64,000 bases of DNA from Suillus spraguei. Taxonomy: Eukaryota; Basidiomycota; Agaricomycetes; Boletales; Suillaceae. The notes beneath the pieces were generated by a model. It saw nothing but the letters and a program-made list of their open reading frames with translations, ran no database searches and was not told the DNA's origin. The position numbers and the translations under genes are program-made. The number at the start of each line of letters is the position of its first letter. Position 1 is the stretch's first letter. Positions 22,188 to 33,324 of the stretch are shown here, piece by piece. The DNA lies in contig JABCPU010000209.1 in NCBI GenBank assembly GCA_016800925.1, forward strand, positions 53,837 through 117,836. The letters are read 5' to 3'.

Positions 22188-22451
22188 AATTCACACATTC
22201 CTTGACGTGCCCTTATGCGGACTTATTTACACTTAACTGCCTTGGTGAAATTGAATCTACTTGTCCAAAATTTCAATGTGAATGAATCAGAAAAAAAAGT
22301 TGAGATATATTAATATACATGTTTTATTGTATTTCGCACTCAAAAAATATAAGATATGCCAGGTGAATGATGTGAGAGAGAGCAAACAAGTTTTGAGATA
22401 AGTGAGTTAAGCTGATTAAGCATGTTAAGAATGTGTGAATTTCCTGATGTA
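22188..22451 (+). mobile_element. MITE copy 1 (TA target, 264 bp including TA)
   Basis: TIRs CATCAGGAAATTCACACATTC and its complement, flanked by TA on both sides. Non-coding, AT-rich interior. The TA target suggests a Tc1/mariner-type source. Confidence 0.9.
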
Positions 22452-22814
22452 TTCGCGTTGGGTAGAAACCTTGATACAAGTGTCGGAGTGGATATTCTCT
22501 ATTATTCATGATTTAGAAGCCGTAGGACTACCGGACTTCAGCAGGCTGATCTCAGACTCTTCAGAGAAATATTCATGATATTTTCATCATCGGTGAGGCT
22601 GCTATACCGGGAGGTTGTTATGTGGCGAGGCCGTCATATACCGCTCGATACCTGCAACAAATATCAAAATATGTTCCTCTTATCTATCATTACATACTTA
22701 TCATACATGTTTCATCCACGTTCATATTTTCGTTCTCCGTTCAAACGATCCTCTAATATTCAGCGTCCATAGAATTCTTTTCCCTCAGTCTTTCCAACTA
22801 AGACTGAGGTGAGC

Positions 22815-23091
22815 TACATCAGGAAATTCACACATTCCTTAACATGCTTAATCAGCTTAACTCACTTATCTCAAAACTTGTTTGCTCTCTCTCACATCAT
22901 TCACCTGGCATATCTTATATTTTTTGAGTGCGAAATACAATAAAACATGTATATTAATATATCTCAACTTTTTTTTTCTGAATTCATTCACATTGAAATT
23001 TTGGACAAGTAGATTCAATTTCACCAAGGCAGTTAAGTGTAAATAAGTCCGCATAAGGGCACGTCAAGGAATGTGTGAATTTCCTGATGTA
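22815..23091 (-). mobile_element. MITE copy 2, inverted relative to copy 1 (277 bp including TA)
   Basis: The same element in the opposite orientation with the same TIRs and TA flanks. The interiors are nearly identical; it differs from copy 1 by small indels. Confidence 0.9.
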
Positions 23092-23689
23092 CTTACTACG
23101 ACTTGAACATCATACTTAGTACTAACGATGTATAGTTCTCACTCTCTCTCGTTTCTAGGTATGAACCTGTCATAGTGTAGTCTTTCCAACTAAGACTGAG
23201 TTCTCACTCTCTCTCATTTCTAGTTCGAGTCTCGTCGCCTCTTCACAACAAATAAACTGAAGGGAACATGTCTGCAGAGTCTGGGGTCTTTTTGTTGTAA
23301 ATGCGGTGAGGGTGTTCTCTGAGACTTTTCTGTGCAGGGTTTGGGGGCGATGCATCAAGTCAAACGGCATTTGAAAGGGATTTCTTTTTTTGTCACATGT
23401 CCCACTAAAGTTTCATAAATCTCATCAGAATTGCACACTGCTGTAAAGTGACATATAGCCTTCCTGTAGTTTCCACTGCTACCATATCAAGAGTAGTTGT
23501 CAGCTGCATTATGTAAATAAATAAATTCTTTCTCTCCTAAATCACCCCCACTAGTCATCTCTTACATTCAAAGCCTCACTCCACGAACAATACAAAACGA
23601 GCCCAAGATAACACATCATGATGCCGCAAAATTCATAGATGACATGTCGGACATTGTAATATGCACTGGGTCGCCAGAGTCATGTGTAT

Positions 23690-25279
23690 GTTGGTTCGTC
23701 TGCCAGAGATGGAGGTGCATGTGCGTAGCAAGGATAGCAAGGATCACGGCCTCGAAACTGTATGTGGGTGTAGTTTTAGGTATTGTTAGTAGCAATACGC
23801 AATAGGATGTGGAGGTACATATGCATACAACATGATACAGTAGTAGGAATACTGGGGCGTGGAACATCAACGGCTCGATTATGAAAGGTATTTGAGAGAT
23901 TCATGCACCTCAAGGAATGATGATGTGAATATGTTTGCCACTGAGAGTGCTTCAAGAAAGAGAATGATTGTGGATGAGTGCGGAAAACGGCGCATATGAG
24001 TGGTAAGTAACTCACGAAAACCGCACGCATAATAGAATATGTTATGTTTCACCAAGACAACGTATAAACGGCTTGAGCTCAACCGCCAGCTCTGTATAGC
24101 GCGTATGAGCATGAGTATCATGAGTCCTGGGAATGGATCTATCAGCATGTGCTTGTACAGGTGTATGCTCCTGGCCACCCACCCAGTTCGAACACAGTAA
24201 GGAGAATAAATGTTACGAAGAACCTCGAATTAGTTGGATACAGATAGCAGTCTGTGACGCCCGAGATAAGATTAGTCGCATCTGTGAAAGTAAACAGAAT
24301 GTTATGTTTCAGTGGTTGTAAAATGCCAGAGGGCAGGTGAGGGCAAGCACTTGCTGCGGGGCCGGCATAGGTGATGGAAGTGACGAAGCATACCATGAGA
24401 AAAGCCTGGCTGATGCATCTACCACTCGCTTTGGTGTAGTGAGTGGATTGGGAACTCACAAAAAATGTGGACAACATGGCTGCGAGCATTATTCTATTCT
24501 TGTTCCAGAGTACATATGTTCTGAGTATGAAAAAAACTGCATGGATCAGATCAGAAACACACATTTTACGGGGGAATGGGATGCACATTCAGAGAAAGAG
24601 ACTAATGCTATACCAAGACCTATGAGAGACAAGTGTTAGGCTTCAGCAATAATGTGCATACACAATTGCACCTTGCACGTACCTGAGGTAACATTGGTCA
24701 AAATACGGCATGTCTGGCAAAGTCATGCAGTAAGTGGTTTCTTATTAACATTCCACGACATCACATACCCCTTGGTTAGGCTCATTCTGGGTAAAGTAGT
24801 CTGAAGAACAAATGTTAATTCGTCATCATTGTAATGTATACTGGGGCGGAACGCACTCCATTGAACCGTGATGAGATAGATAAAGGGGAGGTATCGTGTA
24901 ACAATATACAGGCCTTTGACCTTGCTCCAATCCAATTGAAGCAAAAACGTCCACTTCGCATGGCACATTGTAAGTATCAGAACCAAGGTATACCACAGTA
25001 CAAGTGTATTACCTCTTCATGAAGTGAACATGCATAATCATAGATCTGGATAAATGTGTTCAGCAGATGTGAATGGGTTAGAATAAGCCTACCACGAATG
25101 TAGAAATTGAGGCTGAACTGTGTTAGAGCAAGGAGTGAGTGGTTCAGACAGTACACACCACATATGTACTGATGGAACATGAATCATCAAGTATTATTCA
25201 CCCTCGTATTGGTGAAGAGACACACCATAACAAACTGCAAGCTCCTTGCTTCTGCGATATCGTCAGGTGAATACTCCAT
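23690..25279 (-). pseudogene. DUF6533-like multi-spanning membrane protein, copy 3 (best preserved)
   Basis: Minus strand. Start exon MEYSPDDIAEARSLQFVMV (ATG at 25279); YDYACSLHEEV near 25050-25015, ending at a GTAATA donor; KWTFLLQLDWSKVKGLYIV..RYLPFIYLI near 24965-24880; LRTYVLWNKNRIMLAAML near 24530-24475, then a GTGAGT donor; QAFLMVCFVTSITYAGP; a Cys- and Phe-rich FVTFILLTVFEL segment; LYVVLVKHNIFYYACG; and LHILLRIATNN near the end. The hydrophobic stretches fit an integral membrane protein with about seven spans. It may still be functional, but I could not join every exon without ambiguity, so I mark it as a probable pseudogene. Confidence 0.55.
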
Positions 25280-25805
25280 ATAGATGTAGTCCACTAGAAC
25301 AGTCTCATTGAGTGATGAGAAAATGCTGAGGTACGCACAATGACAGGACGCACGTCAAGTATACCACGTATGGTTGTGCAACGATCAGGTGACTGCAGTA
25401 CCAATAGATACCAAGTTCCAACAAGGTAAGACAGGTGCAAGATACAGAAAAGTGTCAAGTTAGTTGTAACAGAACAATACAGGTGAGACAGATGCAAACA
25501 ATAGTAATGTGTCTCATGCACATGTCATGCAGTGGAGCCATGGAAGTGATCAAGGCACTAGTGCTGGATACTGGAATATCATTCTGGTTGCAATCATGGC
25601 TTGATAACCATGATGGAACCTTTGACAGTTCACTGCATGCACCGGCTGGGCGGCGACTGGATAAAAGACAGATGTTGTATGTGAAGTCTTTGCTAAGACT
25701 ACATGCTATAGTAGACGCAAATAAACGCACTTAATCAAAGTTTCTGATGCTCAAAGTTTGATGCATTGCTGTCACTTGAAACACAAATCTACGTTGGAGG
25801 GAAGT
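25280..25805. other. Flank of DUF6533-like copy 3
   Basis: Probable former promoter of copy 3, with similarity to 11110-11340. No other gene recognised. Confidence 0.4.
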
Positions 25806-26280
25806 TGTTACGAACTGGGATGGCATCACTAGCGACAGTGAAAAGACACAGCCGGTCTGCTGGGAAGTTCTACAATGTCCAGAAGAGGACAAGGTGAAAG
25901 TACAAGGAACGCGTTCCGAGTACGATCAAGGGTTTGGCCTCAAAGACAAGTCTAAGAGGTTCTGCGAGAATAGAGACTAAGGTTAAGGAGTGCTTAGACT
26001 TAGAGACGATTCAAGACGACTTAGGTTGGAGACCTAAGCGAAGGAGATTCCAGGTAAAACCCAGTAAGATTAAAGTAAAGAATCTACTACAAGTACACTG
26101 TGCTTATATAGGTATATATGAGCGCACAGACTGGGTTACCATGAGAATGTAACTGCGTATCCTAATTAGGAAGGCATGTGTTGTACAGATGCGTTGAGCA
26201 TATGAGTCGGAGTCATGTGACATGATATACAAGTAAGAAGATAAAGTGGAGAATGAATAGGGGCACGTACAACTGTAACA
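25806..26280 (-). repeat. 3' LTR of gypsy copy D
   Basis: 475 bp, TGTTAC...GTAACA. Its U3/R resembles the LTR at 1910 more than its own 5' partner at 31625. A polypurine tract (GAGGGGGTAA in element sense) adjoins it at 26281-26290. Confidence 0.93.
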
Positions 26281-26451
26281 TTACCCCCTCATTACATTGA
26301 AAGTCACCGACTTTCAAACATCTCTGTTGTCGTCATAGACGGGATCATAGTCGTCATAGTTAGCGACGTCTTCATCAGCGGCACTTCCTCCTAACATATA
26401 AGCCGCTTCCTCTTCTGCTATAGTCCTTGCCTGTCGACCTACTTTTCTTCG

Positions 26452-27331
26452 TCAATGGTTAATAAGATACTGTTCCCATCTACGAAGTGCATCATAAAAT
26501 CCGTCGTCCTTCCAGGTAAGCGTAAATGGGGGTTCTCCAAGACGCTGAGGGCAGTAAATGGACAGATGGGTAGGAGCATGTTGCAGACAGATTTGGCACT
26601 GATAGTCGAGACAATTCTTTTGCCGATGTCCAACGATGCCACAGAATCGGCATTTCATGTTTTCATCAGTGTTAGAAGTAGACATGCGTAATGGTGATGG
26701 TGAGATAATGGGTTTGGGACTGGTGGATCTAGCACGCTTCTTCCCTTTCTGTCATGTCATGCGTTTTAAGGCAAAGGCATTGTCACGTCGAAGCTGTGCT
26801 TGTTGTTTACTGGTTAGCATGTACGCGGATGCGGGGAGGTCAGGAGTGGTCCCCCGTTCAGCAACCGCAAGAAGTTCATTAGAGGAGGAAGGAGAGGTGA
26901 TGCCAAAGTCTTTTACTAAGACTGGCAAGACAGGATCCATTGGACCAAATGATGACGGGATAGACATGGGAGGGTGTATGCGAAGGTTGCGAAGTCGAGG
27001 ACCGAGTGCTATTAATTCAGCAGTAGGAATTTCTAATCTTTTTGCTGCTTCATGCTGCTCTTCTGTGCAGGGCTCATATAGCCATGCGGGATGGTCATGG
27101 GAGACTATGACGGGGGGCGGTGAGGTCGGTTGTTCGATAGGAGATGGGGTTCGGAGGGAGGCGAGGTCAGCTTGCGTTTGTTGTAGATCAGTGATAGCTT
27201 CTTCGACTAAGTTTCTGGCTGCTCTGGTCTCAGCGACTGATTGCTGGATGGTTTCGACGACCACGTTAGTGAGCTGTCCGATCTCTTGGACAGCAGTGCA
27301 TAAGCCAGCAAGGGCATCAAGACTAGAATAC
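26452..27331 (-). pseudogene. ORF3 of gypsy copy D (N-terminus deleted, fused to integrase tail)
   Basis: Equivalent to the ORF3 at 53639. It keeps the coiled-coil-like middle (LCTAVQEIGQLTNVVVETIQ), the PSPIEQPTSPPPV linker and the C-terminal double zinc knuckle CX2CX4HX4C plus CX2CX6HX4C. The segment upstream (27462-27332) is the integrase C-terminal part ending LAPKR, joined in frame to ORF3 by a deletion that removed the chromodomain and the ORF3 N-terminus. One in-frame TGA at 26752-26754 replaces the CGG seen in the 53639 copy. The role is unknown; the knuckles suggest nucleic-acid binding. Confidence 0.75.
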
Positions 27332-27970
27332 ATGCGTCGCTTTGGCGCAAGTTTCCTTGATGGGAGTTTGAGTCTAAGATTAGTGGCAGATAGCCAAACC
27401 TTATCTCCGATCTTCCATGGAGTGTACTTATCTCCTCGGGATCGTTCGGCCATTGTCTGCATGGCAATATTATGACAGGCAATTGCTTCTTCTCAGATCT
27501 TCTGCAGGGATCGTACTCAATCTTCTGCTGCAGGGATGGATGAATCGGGGATCAGGTGAGGGATGGCACGTGGTTCGTATCCCATCATGAGATAGAAGGG
27601 TGATGCATTCCTTGCATCATGTTTTCGGTGGTTGTGGATGAATTCGGCGATTGGTAGGTGTTCTCTGTGCACTTCTAAAGTACAGAAGATTCTTGTGGTC
27701 GGTGAATACCAAGACAGGGTGCGGGTTTCCTTCAAGATAATGGTGCCATTCATTCAATGCCCGGATTATGGCAAGGAGTTCCTGATCAAAGATCTGGTAA
27801 TTGCGTTCTGCGGGGTTCAAAGACTGTGAGAGATATGCACATGGGTGATAAACGCCATTCTCATCAGTCTGCAAGAGAACTCCGCCAGTTGCTACGAGCG
27901 AAGCGTCGGTAGCAACAGCAAATTGTCGGGAAGGATCAGGGTTATGGAGTACTGGTTGGGATGTGAAGCG
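27332..27970 (-). pseudogene. RNase H fragment joined to integrase C-terminal fragment (copy D pol)
   Basis: 27960-27690 carries the RNase H start ([44 protein letters not shown]). It then jumps to integrase C-terminal sequence ([30 protein letters not shown]), so the integrase zinc finger and DDE core are deleted. Frames shift at the joint. Confidence 0.82.
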
Positions 27971-29641
27971 TCATTTCAGTTCTTCGAAGGTGTCCATACA
28001 TTCGGTTGACCAATCAAAGACCTTATCTTTCTTTGTTAATTCGATAAGGGGTCGGGCAACATCAGAGTAATGGGAAATGAACGTGCGGTAGAAGTTGCAA
28101 AAACCGAGGAATGACCGAACATCTTTTACAGATTTCGGAACTAGCCATTTGGAGATTCCCTTAGTCTTGGTGGTATCCATAGCAACTTGTCCAGGGCGAA
28201 TTATCATTCTGAGGTACTCCACTTCTTCTGCATCGAAGGTGCATTTCTCCGGTTTCAAGAACAGATGTTCCTTTCGTATCTTCATCAAAACCCGTTTTGT
28301 CCGTTCACGATGTTCTGCCATAGTTGTAGAGAAAATCAGGATATCGTCCATGTAAATAACCATCCATCCTTCATTGATTTCCTGCTGGAAAGTACGATTC
28401 ATGTATGCTTGGAAAGTTGCTGGGGAATTGCAGAGGCCAAAGAACATGATGTTCGGTTCAAAGAGGCCGAATTCCGTAGTAAAAGCAGCTTTCCAGCGAT
28501 CATCGGGATGGATGCGAATATTGTTATAGCTGGACCGAATATCCATTTTCGTAAAGAACTGTGCATTGTGGAGTCGTGCGACAAGAGAGATAGGAAGTGG
28601 GAGCGGATAGGCGTTCTTGACCGTCCAATCATTGATGTAGCAATAATCTTGACAGGGACGCAATTCTCCACTCTTCATTCCCACAAAGAAGAAACCACTG
28701 GCTTGGGGTGACTTCGATTCTGAGATAAAACCTTTCGCAATGTTTTCATCGATAAATGTTTTGATGGCAGCGCGTTCTTTTTCCGATAGCGGGTAAACTT
28801 TAGATGTACGAGGGATGAAACTGGGTTTAGTGTCAATCCGATGATCAATACCAGGGCGTTCGGGGGGTAGTTTGTTCAGTCCGTCTTTAGCAAAGACGTC
28901 TGCAAAGTCGTGCAAATAGTCCGGGACCAATTCTTCGAAGGATTTCTTTTTCTTTTCCTTCTCATCCGTGGCAAATTCTTGAGCTTTGTTACTGTATTTC
29001 GGAAGGGAGATTGTGGAGTAATTGGGAAGTTGTTCGAGTCGGGAAGTTCCATCTCGTGTGAGAGGTGTATCCATGGATACTTCTTCGATGATTCTCATAC
29101 TGATCCCATCGGTATCATACTCCACAAGAAATTCTCCATCTCCAAGCTCGTAAGAGGAAATCTCTCGTACTTCTGGTGCGTGCCAGACATCTTGCATAGT
29201 GTTGAATTGGTCATTATCCTCGGTTGGGATTAGCAAGGGCACGGGTTCTTCTTCGTCGGGGATTTCTTCAATCGAGGCTGAAATAGTTTTTGGGGGGACA
29301 TAGAACTTGGATAATTTCAGTACATTGGTATCTCGTCCTGGGATCTCTTCTTCTGCTTTTCTTTTTCCATACTTCTGTTCTTCTATTGGTTGTTGCTCAA
29401 TAGGTTCTTGTCCGGCCTGATGCTCGGGCTCAGATTCATTCTTGTGCTTTTCTGCGCGGGGAATTGGTGATACTGATCGTGGCAGTTGTACATGGGGAAT
29501 GGGATCGGCGATGCGCGGCGTTTGTACTTCTGGTTCTGGATCGTTGGGAATAGAAGGGACTACAAGGGTCTCGGAAGTCAGGAGTATTGCCATTTCTTCG
29601 AATGACAATTGAAGGCTGGAGGTAATCCATTCTTCTTTCAA
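27971..29641 (-). pseudogene. pol of gypsy copy D: linker and reverse transcriptase
   Basis: A 556-residue open segment of Pol. The first 200 residues are the acidic, Pro-rich linker. The RT follows: RPGIDHRID..P, EKERAAIKTFIDENIAKGFI, the LRPCQDY region, FTKMDIRSSYNNIRI (first catalytic Asp), FGLCNSPATFQAYMN, and YMDDILIF with the paired catalytic Asp residues. The thumb ends in FLGFCNFYRTFI. It stops at a TGA (27971-27973) just before RFTSQPVL and RNase H; an Arg codon is expected there. The upstream protease is interrupted by a solo LTR. This is the best RT in the window. Confidence 0.92.
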
Positions 29642-30600
29642 TCCATATCAATATCAATTTCGATTTCGTCTGATTTCATCGTTCGAGGGAGGGTTAATAT
29701 TTCAGCAGCCCAATCTATACTCGGGTTCATTGCTCGTAACCACGGAATTCCCAGAAGGATTTGATCTCTTCTTCCTAGTTTGGTGATATTGAATTTTCCA
29801 TACATGGTTCGTTCATCAATCTTGACCACTAGGAGACAGTAGTGTGTAATTGGTCCCCCTTTGATAAGAGTTCCATCTGCCGTAGTAACTCGAAATGGTG
29901 TTTTGAGTTTTCATCGTGTGATTTGATGGAGTTTCACAAACTCTTTGTTACGAACTGGGGTGGCGTCACCAGCGACAGTGAAAAGACACAGTCGGTCTGC
30001 TGGGAGTTCTTACAATGTCCAGAAGAGGACAAGGTGAAAGTACAAGGAACACGTTCCGAGTACGATCAAGGGTTCAGCCTCAAAGACAAGTCTAAGAGGT
30101 ATCCACGAGAATAGAGACTAAGGCTAAGGAGTGCTTAGACTTAGAGACGATTCAAGACGACTTAGGTTGGAGACCTAAGCGAAGGAGATTCCAGGTAAAA
30201 CCCAGTAAGATTAAAGTAGGGAATCTACTACAAATACACTGTGCTTAAATAGGCCAATATGTGCGCACAGACCAAGTGAGACGTGGGAACGTAAGTGCGT
30301 ATCCAAAGAAGGAAGGCCACTATAGTACAGATGCGTTAAGCATGTGAGTCAGAGTCATGTTACGTAATATACAAGTAAGTGAGATAGAAAATGAATAGGG
30401 GCACATACGATTGTAACACTCTTCAGAGATGAATGTTCCTGCTGCTCCTGAATCAATGACGGCGGTGGTGTCGACGGATTTTAGGCGAGTGTGCGAGTGA
30501 AGAGTGATAGGGACACAAAGCTCTTTTCTTTCACCTACAGCACGCACAAGTCTTAGTAATACATTGGGAGAAACATACGTCGAATCCTTGTTTCTCCAAT
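29642..30600 (-). pseudogene. Protease region of copy D pol, interrupted by a solo LTR
   Basis: 30600-30424 encodes the start of pol with RKELCVPITLHSHTRL and the DSGAAGTFISEE active site. 29940-29642 encodes the rest, including LGRRDQILLGIPWLRAMNP. The solo LTR at 29946-30418 splits the codons for EEF..KLHQ. Confidence 0.9.
29946..30418 (-). mobile_element. Solo LTR inserted in the protease gene of copy D
   Basis: 473 bp flanked by CTCTT at 29941-29945 and 30419-30423. The uninterrupted sequence is seen in copy A at about 690-710 (CACAAACTCTTCAGAGATGA). Confidence 0.97.
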
Positions 30601-31434
30601 TTAAAAATCCTCAACAATCCGTCTGACAGTTTCTTCGTCTTCTTCTTCTTTGACTTCAGTTTGTCAGAGCGGGGTCTTCTTCTTTCTGTCAGGACAGTTG
30701 TGAATACGATGTCCTGTCTTTTTGCATCCGAAGCATTGTCCCTTCTTCATGCATTCGGATCTCTCCATATCGGAGATTCCATCTACGACCATTGCATTGG
30801 AGTCTCGATTAGGGATGTAACGTGCGTTTCCGTAGTTCTTCTTCTTCTGTTGTGGAGCATGACGTGTCCTCATGGCTTGAAGGCAATGATGGGAGTTGTC
30901 AATTGAAACACATTGCAGCACAATGTCTCGGAATACTTCTGAAACATCTCCTAGCGCGAAAAGCTTTGTAAGGATGCCCCAATTCAGGCCATCTTGGAAG
31001 AATTGAATCTTTGTTGCATTGTCGTTGATATGAGCCTTGGCTGCAAGTGCCTCAAAGTCAGCGATATAAGTGTGGAGATCTCCGCTTTCTTGTTTGAGGT
31101 CCCTGAGTTTCGTGAGTGTGGTTCCCTTCGTGTCCACTGGGTCAAAGGCTTCTTTGAAGCTTTTCATAAAATCCACCATTGTCCCATAACCAACTTTTTG
31201 TCCGGAAGTGTCGGTTGATTGAGCATGGTCGAGGAATTGCTCTTTCCATGATTTGGCATTCTTTTCAGTCATAAAGGATGTTATGAAAATGATCTTCTGT
31301 TTGTTGGTAGTGTAAAGCTTTTCATTGATGTCGAAGTGCAGGTTGCATGACTGGATAAATTCGCGGGAATTATCGCGATCTCCATCGAAACTGGTTGGCT
31401 GACCGATCTTGTATTCGAATTCTTTGGTCGTCAT
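30601..31434 (-). pseudogene. gag of gypsy copy D (one nonsense codon)
   Basis: 278-codon Gag closely matching the other copies, with start MTTKEFEYKIGQP at 31434 and knuckle CFGCKKTGHRIHNC. TGA at 30664-30666 replaces the Arg codon (CGA or CGT) that copies A, B and the 50650 copy have in the LRQ motif. Beyond it the frame stays open to the normal stop TAA at 30603-30601. The truncated product would keep the knuckle but lose the acidic tail and the pol junction. Confidence 0.9.
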
Positions 31435-31612
31435 GTTGTGGCGATTCGTCTGATGAGTTATACGTTCTCGGTGCCTACACGCGCTGTCTTGCTGTCCGTC
31501 AGGGCTTGTCTTCTGTCAGAGGGCTTCTCTTGACAATCAGTCTAGCGTACGCGTACGCTTATCTAAGCAATCAGAGTTCGGGGTCAAAGACAGATAGTCG
31601 ACGATCAGGTTG

Positions 31613-31623
31613 ACTTTAATCTT
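31613..31623 (-). promoter_or_regulatory. Self-priming primer-binding site, copy D
   Basis: AAGATTAAAGT in element sense, 1 nt from the LTR. It is complementary to the LTR segment at 31885-31895. Confidence 0.77.
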
Positions 31624-31624
31624 T

Positions 31625-32097
31625 TGTTACGAACTGGGATGGCATCACCAGCGACAGTGAAAAGACACAGCTGGTCTGCTGGGAAGTTCTACAATGTCCA
31701 GAAGAGGACAAGGTGAAAGTACAAGGAACGCGTTCCGAGTACGATCAAGGGTTCGGCCTCAAAGACAAGTCTAAGAGGTTCTGCGAGAATAGAGACTAAG
31801 GCTAAGGAGTGCTCAGGCTTAGAGACGATTCAAGACGACTTAGGTTGGAGACCTAAGCGAAGGATATTCCAGGTAAAACCCAGTAAGATTAAAGTAAGGT
31901 ATACAAGTGTAATACAGCGTGCTTAAATAGGCCAATATGTGCACACGAACCAGGAGAGACGTGAGAACGTAAGTGTGTATCCAAAGAAGGAAGGCTACTA
32001 TAGTACAGATGCGTTGAGCATATGAGTCAGAGTCATGTTACATAATATACAAGATAAAGGAGACGAAAAATGAATAGGGGCACGTACAATTGTAACA
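31625..32097 (-). repeat. 5' LTR of gypsy copy D
   Basis: 473 bp, TGTTAC...GTAACA. It is a different U3/R variant from the LTR at 25806. Confidence 0.94.
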
Positions 32098-32777
32098 TAC
32101 ATCAGATCTCAAATTTTCGCCCTATATCTGGCTGATCCTTAGCATAAGAAATAAATACACATGTATTACTATTGGTCTATGAGTAGCCTGGATGATTTGT
32201 CTAAGAATAAGATGGCAAAGCACTTCAAACATATGAAAAATGTGATTTGTCAAGTTGTTGCTCCTGTAGAAGGATACTATAGGTTTCTTGGAGTATATAC
32301 CTGATAGATATACTCTAAATATGCATAGGAATGGACCACACACCCTCCTTGAGGTTCAGTCCTGCAGGAAAATTTTTCACAGGAGATAAACCATCAGGAG
32401 AGGGGGGATGCACTACACAACAAGGTCTTATCCTATGGTCCTGAGCTCCTGATAAAATTGTTCATAACATTAGATAGATGATGGGAATCATGTTTCAAAG
32501 GCTCTGTACCTATAAATTAACACATGAGAACATATTTTGTATTTTCCTGTATATATGCTATATTTATTGATATAGGGCGCTTCAGGGGGTCAAATAAAGA
32601 TGTGAATCTCTTCATATATACTTTTAAACATGGTCTGAACATCCTAGAACACTTCCCTGTTAAAGGGGCAAAAGTGCGAAAGTGTTCTATACCCTAACCT
32701 ATTTTGAATGGCCCCTGGAGGAGGAGGAGACATAAAAATAAACAAAAAAGCAGTCTATTACATTATATTATACATAT
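32098..32777. other. Intergenic, AT-rich, no gene seen
   Basis: No supported coding region. It lies between gypsy copy D and the possible KDZ fragment. Confidence 0.5.
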
Positions 32778-33200
32778 TTATACCAAACTACTACTTAGAT
32801 ACAGGGGGGGCTTATTGTGGTGTAGTGGTGAAGCTGCAGTAAGGTGGGGAGGGTGTGGGAACAATTGATATTGTGGAGATTCCCAGAATGGGCGATGTTT
32901 TTGGTGTTGTGGGGAAATTCCCACAGTAGGTGGCCCAAAATGCGGAGCTATGGAGTGTGAGAATATTGTGGGGAGGTATAGATGGCCAAAGATGTGAAAA
33001 TATGCTGGGAATAATGTATACCTGGGATTCACCAAGGATACATCAACCTGGGCAGTGCCATAGTGGATGGCTAAACTGAATGATGTATCAGGGTTTTTGG
33101 CTAATAAGCCAGTTTGGATATATCCTTCCCCCACTAACAGGTGTTCTCGCCTGTAATAACAACAATAGACCAACACCTCTTGGAGCTCAGGAGCAGTAAT
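32778..33200 (-). pseudogene. Possible KDZ-transposon-associated protein fragment
   Basis: The minus frame reads APELQEVLVYCCYYRREHLL, then EGYIQTGLLAKNPDTSFSLA, and ends in a low-complexity Pro/His-rich tail. The wording (an E-L-Q...YC core, then Y..TG...P.TSFSL) reminds me of the CxC-type cysteine-cluster proteins linked to KDZ transposases in mushrooms, but that is from memory and the cysteine cluster itself is not present. No complete gene. Confidence 0.4.
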
Positions 33201-33324
33201 TGCTGTATCATAAGCTGAGGCGTGTATGCTGCATTTCCAATTCTTGGAGTGAACGCCACTTACCAGACCAGATTGTAACCATGGTTACTGAGTTTTGGAA
33301 CAACTTATACCACATCATAGTACT

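Larger units (their letters stand above)
21959..23347. repeat. Composite inverted-repeat region (about 88-bp outer arms)
   Basis: CCAAACCCTGCACAGAAAA at 21959 recurs inverted at about 23330-23346. Similarity between the arms extends about 88 bp (21959-22044 versus 23257-23347) with scattered mismatches. Inside are two MITEs in opposite orientation and unrelated spacer. No transposase frame is seen. Confidence 0.75.
25806..32097 (-). mobile_element. Ty3/gypsy chromovirus, copy D (LTR to LTR, internally deleted, chimeric)
   Basis: Minus-strand order: 5' LTR (32097-31625), priming site, gag (31434-30601), pol with a solo LTR in the protease, RT, RNase H, a deletion through most of integrase, an integrase tail fused to ORF3, polypurine tract, 3' LTR (26280-25806). 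The flanks do not match (TACAT at 32098, GAAGT at 25801), and the two LTRs belong to different U3/R variants. It therefore looks like a recombinant of two elements. Confidence 0.92.

Noticed and set aside
2378..25805. Copy A and copy D as former partners because of similar flanks AAAGT and GAAGT
   Set aside because: Four of five matching bases over 23 kb is weak; chance similarity is likely without further support.
26636..27475. 279-residue plus-strand ORF
   Set aside because: Antisense to ORF3 and the integrase tail of copy D, which have zinc knuckles and a second copy at 53639. The antisense frame has no domain.
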